A stretch of 47,373 nt of DNA. It comes from Azoarcus sp. GTDB lineage: Bacteria; Pseudomonadota; Gammaproteobacteria; Burkholderiales; Rhodocyclaceae. The notes beneath the pieces are model-generated. The model made no database searches. It saw only the letters and a list, made by a program, of their open reading frames with translations, and was not told the DNA's origin. The stretch covers positions 1-47,373 of the forward strand of contig DYFV01000037.1 in assembly GCA_020725025.1 (NCBI GenBank), written 5' to 3'. The position numbers and the translations under genes are program-made. Shown here piece by piece: positions 20,074-32,428 of this stretch; position 1 is the first letter of the stretch; each line of letters begins with the position of its first letter.

Positions 20074-20157
20074 AGCGCGTACTCATGTGACAAAGGGGGA
20101 GCGTCGGGGGCGCGGGTGGGGCGCGGTGGGGAATTCGGGGGAAATTCCGATGGCAAG

Positions 20158-20590
20158 TGGGGAAGTTCGCCGATAAGCCGGGTTCTGTCGAACCGTCCGG
20201 CACACCGCGAGCGGTGCGGCCGGACGGCCGGGCAGTCATTCCTCTTGGCGCCGCGTTGCCGCGGCGCTCCAGCAGCCTACCCGGGAGCAGCGCGAGCCAC
20301 GCCATTGCTCCCCTATTTGGCCTTGCCCCGGATGGGGTTTGCCGTGCCAGTCCTGTTGCCAGTCCTGCGGTGGGCTCTTACCCGACGGAGCTTGCACCCC
20401 GCCCGGAGGCTTGCGCCCCCGCACCATTTCACCCTTACCTGAGCTCCTGACGGAGCCATCGGCGGTTTGCTTTCTGTTGCACTTTCCGTCGCCTCACGGC
20501 GCCCGGCCGTTAGCCGGCATCCTGCTCTGCGGGGCCCGGACTTTCCTCCACGCCCCCGGAGGGGCGCAGCGACTGCCTGGCGAACTTCCC
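20158..20590 (-). ncRNA. rnpB: RNase P RNA, bacterial type A
   Basis: This RNA is the catalytic subunit of RNase P, which trims the 5' leader from tRNA precursors. On the minus strand the conserved 5' core GGAGGAAAGTCCGGGC lies near 20547-20532, the internal AACAGAAAGCAAACCGCCGA element follows, and the 3' core CGACAGAACCCGGCTTATCG lies near 20190-20171. The ends pair as the P1 helix, GGGAAGTTCGCC with GGCGAACTTCCC, which fixes the limits to within a few bases. Length is normal for the type A fold. Confidence 0.96.
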
Positions 20591-20597
20591 GAGAAAG

Positions 20598-20603
20598 ATT
20601 ATA
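20598..20603 (-). promoter_or_regulatory. rnpB -10 element
   Basis: A perfect TATAAT on the minus strand lies seven bases before the first base of the P1 helix, so transcription should begin at or near 20590. The region 17 bp upstream has no good -35. The promoter sits directly against, and its upstream part inside, the 3' end of the lipoprotein gene. Confidence 0.7.
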
Positions 20604-20612
20604 CGGGGTGTG

Positions 20613-21032
20613 TCAACTACCCCCTGCGGGCACGAAGGTGGGGGCGCCGTCCTCGAGGCGGAAGGTGCCGACGAGCGGACCGGGGGGCTGGACAGGGGCG
20701 GCCCAGTCCTGCACGAGGCAGCGCTCGGTGCTCGCGAGGTACCAGCGCTCGCCCTGATGCAGCGCCCACAGGCGGTCGCCGGCTTCGTACACCTCCATTG
20801 GAGTGAGCGTGGTGGCGTCGGGATGGATCGCCACGCGGCGCTGGCACTCCGGCAGGCGCGAGGCGATCACCGCCTGGTTCACGGTGCTGGTCCAGAAGTA
20901 GGGCTGCTCGCGAACCAGGATGATGGCGTGCTGCGCTCCTTCCACGGAGTAGGCGGTGGCACTGTTCTCGCAGGCTGCGAGCAGAGGCAGCAGCAGCGCG
21001 AGCAGGGTGTTGCGCAGGACCGGTCGTGCCAT
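20613..21032 (-). CDS. Hypothetical lipoprotein
   Basis: A 139-residue protein with a lipoprotein signal peptide (LLALLLPLLAACENSATAYS, lipobox cysteine at about 21). The mature part has a few conserved-looking features: VEGAQHAIILVREQPYFWTS, a pair of cysteines (PECQRR, ERCLVQDW) that could form a disulfide, and a C-terminal FRLEDGAPTFVP. No family is recognised. It lies 16 bp downstream of pyrC on the same strand, so it may be co-transcribed; the pairing gives no functional clue. Confidence 0.75.
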   Translation of the reverse strand: MARPVLRNTLLALLLPLLAACENSATAYSVEGAQHAIILVREQPYFWTSTVNQAVIASRLPECQRRVAIHPDATTLTPMEVYEAGDRLWALHQGERWYLASTERCLVQDWAAPVQPPGPLVGTFRLEDGAPTFVPAGGS

Positions 21033-21048
21033 CGCGACTCCTTCGTGT

Positions 21049-22083
21049 TCAGGCGAGACGCCAGGCGACGGGCTCGCCCGCGCGCAGCGGTACCAGGGGA
21101 TCTTCCGGAAGATAGTCGTAGGCGGCGGGCACGGACCACGCTTCCTTCACCAGCGTGATGCGCTCGGCGTTGGGCTCGAGACCGTAGAAGGCCGGACCAT
21201 TGAGGCTCGCGAACGCCTCCAGGCGGTCCAGCGCGCCGGCCCGCTCGAACACCTCGGCGTAGAACTCGATCCCGGCATGGGCGGTGTAGCAGCCGGCACA
21301 GCCGCAGGCGGTCTCCTTTGCCCCCCGCGAATGCGGTGCGGAATCGGTGCCGAGGAAGAACTTGGGATTGCCGGAGGTCGCCGCCTGCACCAGCGCGCGG
21401 CGATGGGTCTCGCGCTTCAACACCGGCAGGCAGTAATGATGGGGCCGGATGCCGCCGGCGAAGATCGCATTGCGGTTGAGCAGCAGGTGGTGTGCGGTGA
21501 CGGTCGCGCCCACGTTGGGGCCGCTCTCCTCCACGAAGCGCACCGCGTCCGCGGTGGTGATGTGCTCGAACACGACCCGTAGTGCCGGGAAGCGCCGGGT
21601 GAGGGGCGCCAGCACTTCCTCGATGAAGACCTGCTCGCGGTCGAAGACGTCCACGTCGCCATGGGTGACCTCGCCGTGCACGCAAAGCACCAGGCCCGCA
21701 CGCTCCATCCGCTCGAGCACCGGCCAGATCTTCTCGACCGCGGTCACGCCGGCGTCCGAGTTGGTGGTGGCGCCGGCCGGGTAGAGCTTGGCCGCGACGA
21801 CCGCCCCGCTCGCCTTGGCCCGGTCGATCTCGTCCGGCGCCAGGTTGTCGGTGAGATAGAGGCTCATCAACGGCTCGAAGCGCACGCCGGCCGGGACCGC
21901 CGCGAGGATGCGCTCGCGGTACGCGAGCGCCTGCTCGGTGGTGGTCACGGGGGGGCGCAGGTTGGGCATGATCAGCGCCCGCCCGAAGCGACGCGCGGTG
22001 TGCGGCACCACGGCGGCGAGGGCGGCACCGTCGCGCACGTGCAGGTGCCAGTCGTCGGGGCGGATGAGGGAGATCGATTGCAT
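21049..22083 (-). CDS. pyrC: Dihydroorotase PyrC
   Basis: PyrC cyclises carbamoyl aspartate to dihydroorotate in pyrimidine synthesis. The 344-residue protein is of the class II (E. coli-like) type, with the zinc motif [10 protein letters not shown] at the N-terminus, the carboxylated lysine in [16 protein letters not shown], histidines in [10 protein letters not shown] and [10 protein letters not shown], and the catalytic aspartate in [14 protein letters not shown]. The ATG at 22083 is preceded by its own likely promoter, so it need not depend on rsmI transcription. Confidence 0.97.
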   Translation of the reverse strand: MQSISLIRPDDWHLHVRDGAALAAVVPHTARRFGRALIMPNLRPPVTTTEQALAYRERILAAVPAGVRFEPLMSLYLTDNLAPDEIDRAKASGAVVAAKLYPAGATTNSDAGVTAVEKIWPVLERMERAGLVLCVHGEVTHGDVDVFDREQVFIEEVLAPLTRRFPALRVVFEHITTADAVRFVEESGPNVGATVTAHHLLLNRNAIFAGGIRPHHYCLPVLKRETHRRALVQAATSGNPKFFLGTDSAPHSRGAKETACGCAGCYTAHAGIEFYAEVFERAGALDRLEAFASLNGPAFYGLEPNAERITLVKEAWSVPAAYDYLPEDPLVPLRAGEPVAWRLA

Positions 22084-22110
22084 GGCGGTCTTCAGTATCG
22101 AACAGCGACC

Positions 22111-22116
22111 ATTATA
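22111..22116 (-). promoter_or_regulatory. Candidate pyrC -10 element
   Basis: A perfect TATAAT on the minus strand lies 27 bp upstream of the pyrC ATG, in the 41-bp gap after rsmI. No convincing -35 is visible inside the end of rsmI. The short leader would be only about 20 bases. Confidence 0.45.
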
Positions 22117-22124
22117 GGGCCGCT

Positions 22125-22976
22125 TCAGTCGCCCTTGAGCGTCAGGGCATGGGCATAGAGGGCATTGCGCGAGGCGCCGGTGATCGTTGCTGCGAGCCGC
22201 GCCGCCGTCTTCACCGGCAGCTCGGCCAGCAGCAGGCACAGCACACGCTCCTCTTCGGGCGAGAGCCCTTCCCTGGCCGGCGCGCCGGACACGATCAGGA
22301 CGAACTCGCCGCGCCGCCGGTTCTCGTCGGCGGCAAGCCAGTCGCCGGCCGATGCCAGAGGCAGGCGCACGATCTGCTCGTGGAGTTTGGTGAGCTCGCG
22401 GGCGATCACGAGCTCGCGCTCGGCTTCCAGCACCGTGGCGAGGTCGGCCACGCACTCGGCAATGCGATGCGGCGACTCGTAGAAGACGAGCGGCACCGAC
22501 TCCGCGCGCAGGGCTTCGAGCGCGCTCCGCCGGGCCGCCGACTTGGGGGGCAGGAAGCCCACGAAACGGAAGCCGTTGTCGGTGAAGCCTGCCGCCGACA
22601 GGGCCGCGACAGCCGCGCAGGCGCCCGGCACCGGCACCACCGGAAACCCCGCTTCGCGCACCCGCGCGACGGCGCGGGCGCCGGGATCCGAGACCGCCGG
22701 CGTGCCCGCGTCGCTGATCAGCGCAACGTGACGGCCCGCCTCGAGATGGGCGATCACCTGCCCGGCTGCCGCCTGCTCGTTGTGCTCGTGGAGCGGGATG
22801 AGCCGCGCCCCGATGCCGCAGGCATCGAGCAGGCGCTGACTGTGGCGCGTGTCCTCCGCCGCGATCACGTCCACCGCGGCGAGCACCTCGCGGGCGCGCA
22901 GGGTGATGTCCTGCAGATTTCCGAGGGGCGTGGCCACAACGTAGAATGACGGCGTACTGGAAAGGACGGGCGAGCT

Positions 22977-22985
<9 letters not shown>
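22125..22985 (-). CDS. rsmI: 16S rRNA (cytidine1402-2'-O)-methyltransferase RsmI
   Basis: RsmI methylates the 2'-O of C1402 in 16S rRNA, the same nucleotide modified by RsmH. The 286-residue tetrapyrrole-methylase-fold protein shows [31 protein letters not shown], the SAM motif [14 protein letters not shown], and VFYESPHRI. The only plausible start is the ATG at 22985, which lies inside the divergent yraN gene by nine bases; it has no clear ribosome site. It is encoded opposite to yraN as in many proteobacteria. Confidence 0.95.
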
Positions 22986-24756
<1,771 letters not shown>

Positions 24757-24770
24757 GACATCGCGCCGCT

Positions 24771-24856
24771 CCCGGAATCCGCTGCGCTCCTTCCGGGCTA
24801 CGAGGACCAGGCATCCGTCGACGTGCAGACCGGATGGAGCTAGGGCGGACTCCGGG
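24771..24856. repeat. Dispersed inverted repeat, second copy
   Basis: The left arm CCCGGAATCCGCTGCGCTCC is followed by TTCCGGGCTACGA, and a right arm ACCGGATGGAGC...ACTCCGGG (24830-24856) is its imperfect inverse. It is clearly the same family as the element at 1676-1750, also between convergent genes (dolP and mpl). The remaining bases of 24757-24877 hold nothing else. Confidence 0.65.
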
Positions 24857-24877
24857 CCGCCGATCGGCGCGCCGCCC

Positions 24878-26233
24878 TCAGCTGCGGCGTGCCGCCAGCG
24901 CCGCGAGCAGCTTCTCGTGGATGCCGCCGAAGCCGCCGTTGCTCATCACCAGCACATGGTCGCCCGGACGTGCGTCCGCGACCACCGCATCCACCAGCCT
25001 CGCCAGGTCGTCGGCGGTCAGGGCGCGCCCCCCGAGGGGCGACAGCGCGCCGGCGACGTCCCATCCCAGCCCGTTCGAGTAGCAGAACACCCGGTCGGCG
25101 AGCGCCAGGGCCTGCGGCAGGCGGTCCTTCATCACGCCCAGCTTCATCGTGTTGGAGCGCGGCTCCAGCACCGCCAGGATGCGCCCCGCAGGCTCCCGGC
25201 GACGCAGCCCCTCGACCGTGAGCGCGATCGCCGTCGGATGGTGAGCGAAGTCGTCGTACACCGTGACGCCGTCGGCGACACCGCGCACCTCCATGCGCCG
25301 GCGCACGCCCGAAAAGCGCGCCAGGCTGGCGATGGCCTGGGCCGGCGCCACCCCAACATGGCGCGCCGCGGCCACCGCCGCCAGCGCATTGGCCCGGTTG
25401 TGACTGCCCGCCATGGGAATCGCGGCGCGCCCCAACTCCTCGCCGTCGAGGCGGAAGACCGCTTCACCCTCGCCGTCGCCCGCCTCCACCGACCAGCCGC
25501 CGCCGTCGCCGAGCCACTCCAGCTCGGACCAGCAGCCACGCGCGATCACGCGCCGCAGGCTCTCCTCGGCACCGTTCGCGAGGATGCGCCCGGACTGGGG
25601 AACGATGCGCACCAAATGGTGGAATTGCGTCTCGATGGCCGCCAGATCCGGGAAGATGTCCGCATGGTCGAACTCGAGGTTGTTCAGGATCACCGTCCGC
25701 GGACGGTAATGGACGAACTTCGAGCGCTTGTCGCAGAAGGCGGTGTCGTACTCGTCGGCCTCGATCACGAAGAAGGGCGTCTCTCCCAGGCGCGCGGAGA
25801 CGCCGAAATTGCCGGGAACGCCCCCCACCAGGAAGCCGGGCGCGAGCCCCGCATCCTCCAGCAGCCAGGCGAGCATGGAGGTGGTGGTGGTCTTGCCGTG
25901 GGTGCCGGCCACCGCGAGGACCCAGCGCCCCTGCAGGACGTGCTCGGCCAGCCACTGCGGCCCGGACACGTAGGGGGCGCCGGCTTCGAGGATGGCCTCG
26001 AGCAGCGGATTGCCCCGGGAGATCGCGTTGCCGATCACGAACACGTCCGGCGCCAGCCCGAGCTGGGCGGCGTCGTAGCCCTCGGCGAGCTCGATGCCCT
26101 GCTCGGCGAGCTGCGTGCTCATGGGGGGATAGACGTTGGCGTCGCAGCCGGTGACGCGATGGCCGGCCGCGCGCGCGAGCAGCGCCACGCCACCCATGAA
26201 GGTGCCGCAGATGCCGAGGATGTGGATGTGCAT
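24878..26233 (-). CDS. mpl: UDP-MurNAc:L-Ala-gamma-D-Glu-meso-DAP ligase Mpl
   Basis: Mpl reattaches recycled murein tripeptide to UDP-MurNAc, linking peptidoglycan recycling to new synthesis. The 451-residue Mur ligase has HIHILGICGTFMGGVALLAR at the start (the CGTFMGG variant is typical of Mpl, against GGAGMSG in MurC), the ATP loop [30 protein letters not shown] and VYDDFAHHPTAI. It is transcribed alone, divergent from the unknown gene at 26334. Together with murE's DAP specificity it agrees with a meso-DAP wall. Confidence 0.95.
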   Translation of the reverse strand: MHIHILGICGTFMGGVALLARAAGHRVTGCDANVYPPMSTQLAEQGIELAEGYDAAQLGLAPDVFVIGNAISRGNPLLEAILEAGAPYVSGPQWLAEHVLQGRWVLAVAGTHGKTTTTSMLAWLLEDAGLAPGFLVGGVPGNFGVSARLGETPFFVIEADEYDTAFCDKRSKFVHYRPRTVILNNLEFDHADIFPDLAAIETQFHHLVRIVPQSGRILANGAEESLRRVIARGCWSELEWLGDGGGWSVEAGDGEGEAVFRLDGEELGRAAIPMAGSHNRANALAAVAAARHVGVAPAQAIASLARFSGVRRRMEVRGVADGVTVYDDFAHHPTAIALTVEGLRRREPAGRILAVLEPRSNTMKLGVMKDRLPQALALADRVFCYSNGLGWDVAGALSPLGGRALTADDLARLVDAVVADARPGDHVLVMSNGGFGGIHEKLLAALAARRS

Positions 26234-26286
26234 GGAGACTCCGTCGGAGGGCGCGATCGGCTGTCGTTGTGATCGAGGCGCCCGTG

Positions 26287-26292
26287 TACAAT
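26287..26292 (+). promoter_or_regulatory. Candidate -10 for the 26334 operon
   Basis: TACAAT lies 41 bp upstream of the ATG at 26334 in the 100-bp divergent region with mpl. A TTGTGA word is present but only 14 bp away, so the -35 is uncertain. Confidence 0.3.
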
Positions 26293-26333
26293 GGGCGGCA
26301 TTCTACCTCGTCAGTCTGTGGGACTCGCGAACC

Positions 26334-26939
26334 ATGACCTCCCGCACGAACGCTTCCCGAACCGGCACCCTGCGGCGCGAGATCGCCGCGCTCGCCGCCC
26401 GCATGATGGCGGAGGACGGCATCAGCGACTTCGGATTCGCCAAGCGCAAGGCGGCGCGCCAGCTGGGCGCCTCCGAATCCGAGGCGGCGCTCCCCAACAA
26501 CACCGAGATCGAGGCGGAGCTGCGCGCCTGGCAGGCCCTCTACCAGGACGAAGAGCAGACCGAGCGGCTACGCGAGATGCGCACCGCGGCCGTGGCGGTG
26601 ATGCGACTGCTCGACGAGTTCCGCCCCTACCTGACGGGCGGCGCCCTCGACGGGACGGCCGGCCGCTACTCGGAGGTCGAGATCGAGCTCTATCCCGAGA
26701 GCGCCAAGGAAGTGGAGATCTTCTTCCTCAACGAGAACATCGCCTACGAGCACCGCGAGCCGCGGCGAGGCATTCCGGGCGCCCCGGAGGCGATCCTCGC
26801 CTTCGACTGGGAGAACGTGCCGATCCGGCTCTCCATCCACGGCGCGCACGCCGAACGCAGCACCCGGCGCGGCCTGGAGCGGGCACGGCTGCCGGCCGTG
26901 GAGGCGCTGCTGGCCGAAACCGGACGGTCCATGGAATGA
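26334..26939 (+). CDS. Conserved hypothetical protein, possible nucleotidyltransferase-like fold
   Basis: A 201-residue cytosolic protein of no recognised function. Residues 1-95 look helical and charged (AARMMAEDGISDFGFAKRKA; TEIEAELRAWQALYQDEEQT). Residues 98-120 read PYLTGGALDGTAGRYSEVEI, which resembles the nucleotidyltransferase pattern GG-x(8-12)-h[DE]h[DE]h with E114 and E116 in the acid positions. A third acidic strand is not evident (VPIRLSIHG). The gene overlaps the thioredoxin-like gene by ATGA, so the two are probably co-expressed. A pseudo-enzyme or RNA-binding role is possible; this is inference from pattern only. Confidence 0.8.
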   Translation: MTSRTNASRTGTLRREIAALAARMMAEDGISDFGFAKRKAARQLGASESEAALPNNTEIEAELRAWQALYQDEEQTERLREMRTAAVAVMRLLDEFRPYLTGGALDGTAGRYSEVEIELYPESAKEVEIFFLNENIAYEHREPRRGIPGAPEAILAFDWENVPIRLSIHGAHAERSTRRGLERARLPAVEALLAETGRSME

Positions 26940-27484
26940 GCCGCGCACTGCGTTACGCCGCCATCGGCATCGTCGCCGCCGTCGCGGCCGCGGCCGGCTA
27001 TCTCACCCGCCAGGCGACAACACCGGCCGGCGCGCCGATCGCCGCACCGAGCCAGGCGGGCGCCGACGCGCTGCTCAAGGTCACCCTGCCCGATCTCGAC
27101 GGCGCGCCACAGACGCTGGAGCAGTGGCGCGGCAAGGTGATGGTGGTCAATTTCTGGGCCACCTGGTGCCCGCCCTGCCTCAAGGAAATCCCCGATTTCG
27201 CCTCGGTCAGCGAGCAGTTCGCCGCCGAACCGGTGCAGTTCGTCGGCATCGGCATCGACAACCCGGCCCGGATCGCGGAGTTCCAGCGGGAGCACAAAGT
27301 GCCTTACCCGCTCCTCCTCGGCTCGACGGAGACCCTCGCGCTCGCCGCCGACATCGCGGGCGCTTCGCAGGCGATGCCGCTCACCTACATCTTCGATCGG
27401 AGCGGCGCCGTCCATCGCATCAAGCTGGGCGTCTTGAACCGCGACGAACTGGAAGGCACAATCCGCGCACTGCTTGCGCCGTAG
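26936..27484 (+). CDS. tlpA: TlpA-family thiol:disulfide oxidoreductase
   Basis: A 182-residue membrane-anchored thioredoxin-like protein acting in the periplasm as a thiol reductant, often for cytochrome or copper-centre maturation. It has an N-terminal membrane anchor (AAIGIVAAVAAAAGYL), then a TlpA/ResA-type domain with the active site WATWCPPC (Cys78 and Cys81), the cis-proline region SQAMPLTYIFDRSG and a C-terminal helix. It starts with ATGA overlap on the preceding unknown gene. The specific substrate cannot be told from the sequence. Confidence 0.9.
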   Translation: MSRALRYAAIGIVAAVAAAAGYLTRQATTPAGAPIAAPSQAGADALLKVTLPDLDGAPQTLEQWRGKVMVVNFWATWCPPCLKEIPDFASVSEQFAAEPVQFVGIGIDNPARIAEFQREHKVPYPLLLGSTETLALAADIAGASQAMPLTYIFDRSGAVHRIKLGVLNRDELEGTIRALLAP

Positions 27485-27507
27485 GTCGCCGCCGGGCGGC
27501 TCGATGC

Positions 27508-27537
27508 TAGACAAATTGCAGCGAAATGCGGCAAACT
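27508..27537 (+). promoter_or_regulatory. Candidate aroQ promoter
   Basis: TAGACA (27508-27513) and CAAACT (27532-27537) are 18 bp apart in the 60-bp gap before aroQ. The predicted start of transcription is almost at the ATG (27545), so either the mRNA is nearly leaderless or this match is fortuitous. A short GC hairpin (GCCGCC/GGCGGC, 27488-27500) precedes it without a T-run. Confidence 0.3.
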
Positions 27538-27544
27538 TGCCGGC

Positions 27545-28036
27545 ATGACGCGCTCAAAACGCAGCAAATCCTCCGAAACGCCTCCACCGCCGCAGAAACG
27601 GATCCTGGCGCTGCACGGCCCCAACCTCAACCTGCTCGGCACCCGCGAGCCGGAGGTGTACGGCCGCACCACGCTCGCCGACATCCATGCCGCGATGGAA
27701 GCCCGTGCGCGTGCAGACTCGGTCATCGTGGAATCGTTCCAGAGCAACCACGAGGGCCAGCTCATCGACCGCGTGCAGGCGGCCGCCTCGGAGGCCGTGC
27801 GCTACATCATCATCAACCCGGCGGGCTACACCCACACCAGCGTCGCCTTGCGCGACGCCCTGGCCGCGGTGAGCATCCCCTACGTGGAAGTGCATCTGTC
27901 GAACATCCACGCGCGGGAGGCCTTCCGGCACCACTCCTATTTCTCCGACCGCGCAGCCGGCGTGATCTGCGGCCTGGGAGCCTATGGCTACCTCGCCGCG
28001 CTCGAGTTCGCCCTGTCGCAGTTGCGGGAAAGCTGA
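27545..28036 (+). CDS. aroQ: Type II 3-dehydroquinate dehydratase AroQ
   Basis: AroQ dehydrates 3-dehydroquinate in the shikimate pathway. The 163-residue protein shows [18 protein letters not shown] with the catalytic tyrosine, the active-site lid, [33 protein letters not shown] with the catalytic histidine region, and [20 protein letters not shown]. It carries about 18 extra N-terminal residues, rich in lysine, serine and proline, compared with the usual start; no alternative start codon exists nearer the core. It is followed by accB and accC, the usual betaproteobacterial order. Confidence 0.96.
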   Translation: MTRSKRSKSSETPPPPQKRILALHGPNLNLLGTREPEVYGRTTLADIHAAMEARARADSVIVESFQSNHEGQLIDRVQAAASEAVRYIIINPAGYTHTSVALRDALAAVSIPYVEVHLSNIHAREAFRHHSYFSDRAAGVICGLGAYGYLAALEFALSQLRES

Positions 28037-28094
28037 ATACGTCGCCATCTCGGGCGGTGCGCCGCGCTGCGGCCCCGCCCCTCCGGAGAAAAGA

Positions 28095-28559
<465 letters not shown>

Positions 28560-28567
28560 GGGCCCCC

Positions 28568-29929
<1,362 letters not shown>

Positions 29930-29979
29930 CCGCATCCCTACCCTAGCCCCAACTCCCCAGCCCTCCCGCCCCTCAAAGC

Positions 29980-30888
29980 ATGTGGATCTCGGTCACCCTG
30001 CAGGCTGAAGCGAACAAGGCCGAGGCGCTCTCCGAAGCGCTGATGGAGGCCGGTGCGCTCTCCGTGAGCATCGAGGACGCCGACGCCGGCACCCCCGCCG
30101 AGCAGCCCCAGTTCGGCGAGCCAGGGCACCATCCGGTCGGGCTGTGGGCGCACAGCCGCGTCATAGCGCTCTTCGACGCCGACGCCGACCTGCCGGTCGC
30201 GCTCGCCAGCGCCGCCGGCGAGGCGGGTTTCGACGCCGTCCCGCCCTTCACCCTCGAGGAAGTGGCCGAGCAGAACTGGGTGCAGCTCACCCAGAGCCAG
30301 TTCGACCCGATCCATATCACCGACAGGTTGTGGATCGTGCCTTCGTGGCACACCGCGCCCGATCCGTCCGCGATCAACATCGAGCTCGATCCCGGCATGG
30401 CCTTCGGCACCGGCTCGCACCCCACCACCCGCCTGTGCCTGCAATGGCTTGCCGACACGGTGCGACCGGGCGACCGGGTGCTCGACTACGGCTGCGGCTC
30501 GGGCATCCTCGGCATCGCCGCGGCGCGCCTGGGCGCCGGCGAGGTGCTGGGCGTCGACATCGACGACAAGGCGCTCGAGGCCGCCCACGACAACGCCACG
30601 CGCAACGGGGTCGAGCTGCGCCTGCAGCACTCGCGCGAGCCCCTGGAAGCGCGCTTCGACGTCGTGGTGGCCAACATCCTCACCAACCCCCTGTGCGTGC
30701 TGGCGCCGCTCCTCGCGGCGCGGGTTGCGCCCGGTGGGCGCATCGCGCTGTCGGGCGTGCTGGAGACCCAGACCGAGCAGGTGATCGCCGCCTATGCGCC
30801 GTTCCTGGCGCTGCGGGTCGGCGCCACCCACGAGGGCTGGGCCCGGCTCGAGGGCGCGCGTCCGGGCGGGGAGGCGCCCGCGTCATGA
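29980..30888 (+). CDS. prmA: Ribosomal protein L11 methyltransferase PrmA
   Basis: PrmA trimethylates ribosomal protein L11. The 302-residue protein has an N-terminal substrate domain (MWISVTLQAEANKAEALSEA), a linker, and a class I SAM methyltransferase domain with GTGSHPTTRLCLQWL, VLDYGCGSGILGIAAARLGA and the NPPF-type motif as VVANILTNPL. Its location after accC and the ATGA overlap with the zinc-ribbon gene downstream are typical for betaproteobacteria. Confidence 0.96.
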   Translation: MWISVTLQAEANKAEALSEALMEAGALSVSIEDADAGTPAEQPQFGEPGHHPVGLWAHSRVIALFDADADLPVALASAAGEAGFDAVPPFTLEEVAEQNWVQLTQSQFDPIHITDRLWIVPSWHTAPDPSAINIELDPGMAFGTGSHPTTRLCLQWLADTVRPGDRVLDYGCGSGILGIAAARLGAGEVLGVDIDDKALEAAHDNATRNGVELRLQHSREPLEARFDVVVANILTNPLCVLAPLLAARVAPGGRIALSGVLETQTEQVIAAYAPFLALRVGATHEGWARLEGARPGGEAPAS

Positions 30889-32339
30889 TCCTCACCCGCT
30901 GCCCGGCCTGCCAGAAGGTATTCCGGGTGCGGCCGGAGCACCTGCGCGCGCATCAGGGCGCGGTACGCTGCGGACACTGCTTCTCTCCTTTCAACGCCCT
31001 CGAGCACCTGCTCGAAGACCTGCCCGGTACCGAAACCGGCGCGACGGGTGCAAGCGCCCCACCCCCGCCACAAGCCGGGAGCGTCGAGCCGCCGCGTGCC
31101 GGCTCGCCGACGGCCGCCGAGAACCGGCCGACCACGCCGGAAGCGCCTCCACCGGAACCCGCCACGCCGCCCGCACCGACGGACGTGACGACGACGCCTC
31201 CCGCCACGCCCCGATCGGACATCTTCGTGCTCGAGGAACGATCGACCGCCGGCGACGAGGAGGACCACGGGGCGTCGCTGCGTTTCGAAGTCCCCGAGAT
31301 GCCCGAGCCGCCTCGCACGCCCTCGGCTGCGCCTCCCAGGTCGCCTGCGGGCGAGCGGCACGGCTCCACCTTCGACGATCTGGCCGACCGGCTCGAGTTC
31401 GGTCTGCCGGACAGCTTCCTGACCCCTGCCCCGGCTGCCGTGCGCTCTGCGCGCAAGCCGTCGGGCGATGCCGCACCGGCGGGCGAAGGCACCGAACCGC
31501 CCGCAGCCCCCTCGGGCAGACACCCCGAACCGGCAGCGCCCGCGATCGGCCGAACCGAACAGGCGTCACCGGCTCCGGAGACGCCGCGCGAACCTACCGC
31601 CGGACCGGAGTTCTTCGAGCTCCCCGGCGCTCCGATTCCCGAAGCCGAACCCACGCTGCAGCCACTCGACGCCTGGCAGGGCGAGCCGGACTACGGCGCC
31701 ATGACCGAGCCGGCACCGATGGAGCCTCTCCACGGCAGGTCCGCCCCGCCCGAGCTCGAAGCGGTCGACGACACCTCGGCACCGCACACCCCCTTCATTC
31801 CCGATGACGCGCCGCCGCTCGAGCACCTCGACGCCGCCTACGGTCCGCGCCCCGCCCCCAGTTCGGGCCGCCGCTGGCTGTGGGGCCTGGGAATCGGCGT
31901 GCTGCTGGGAACGCTGACGGCTCAGGCCGCCTACGTCTTTCGCGAGGAGATCACGCGTCAATGGCCGGTCCTGCGGCCGGCTTACCAGGCCGTTTGCGAG
32001 GAGTTGGGCTGCGAGGTGCCGCTGCCGCGCATCGCCGGAGCGATCAGCATCGAGACCTCCGACCTGCAGTCGGACCCCTCCCAGGCCGGCCGTTTCGTGC
32101 TGAACGCCTTGATCCGCAATCGCGCGACACACCCCCAGGCGCTTCCCCACCTCGAATTGACGCTTACCGACGAGCGGGACCGGCCGCTCGTGCGGCGCGT
32201 GTTCACCCCGCCCGAATGGGTGCCCCACAGCGAGCCCGCGCGAGGCTTCCTTGCGGGCGAAGATCTGGCTGCGCGCCTGGTGTTCACCGCTCCGGGCGTG
32301 GACGCAGCTGGCTACCGCGTGTATGTTTTCTACCCGTGA
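30885..32339 (+). CDS. Zinc-ribbon and DUF3426 membrane protein
   Basis: A 484-residue protein with three parts. The N-terminus is an MJ0042-type zinc ribbon with two CxxC pairs (RCPACQKVF and RCGHCFSPF). Residues about 55-310 are low-complexity, rich in proline, alanine and acidic residues, with no fold visible. A transmembrane helix (WLWGLGIGVLLGTLTAQAAY) at about 325-345 is followed by a DUF3426 domain to the end, probably periplasmic, with a conserved CEELGCEVPLP. The function of this family, usually found beside prmA, is unknown. It is coupled to prmA by ATGA. Confidence 0.88.
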   Translation: MILTRCPACQKVFRVRPEHLRAHQGAVRCGHCFSPFNALEHLLEDLPGTETGATGASAPPPPQAGSVEPPRAGSPTAAENRPTTPEAPPPEPATPPAPTDVTTTPPATPRSDIFVLEERSTAGDEEDHGASLRFEVPEMPEPPRTPSAAPPRSPAGERHGSTFDDLADRLEFGLPDSFLTPAPAAVRSARKPSGDAAPAGEGTEPPAAPSGRHPEPAAPAIGRTEQASPAPETPREPTAGPEFFELPGAPIPEAEPTLQPLDAWQGEPDYGAMTEPAPMEPLHGRSAPPELEAVDDTSAPHTPFIPDDAPPLEHLDAAYGPRPAPSSGRRWLWGLGIGVLLGTLTAQAAYVFREEITRQWPVLRPAYQAVCEELGCEVPLPRIAGAISIETSDLQSDPSQAGRFVLNALIRNRATHPQALPHLELTLTDERDRPLVRRVFTPPEWVPHSEPARGFLAGEDLAARLVFTAPGVDAAGYRVYVFYP

Positions 32340-32428
32340 TGCATGGCGCGTCGAGAAACGGTAACCTCGCGCGCCGATACTGACGGATTCGCCCCACGGC
32401 CGATTCAACCACCCGCCCGGACATCCGT

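Noticed and set aside
20598..20616. TTGACA at 20611-20616 as the rnpB -35
   Set aside because: Only 7 bp separate it from the TATAAT, too short for sigma70; it overlaps the stop codon of the lipoprotein gene.
24878..26233. Second murC
   Set aside because: The N-terminal ICGTFMGG motif and position outside dcw mark it as Mpl, the recycling ligase.
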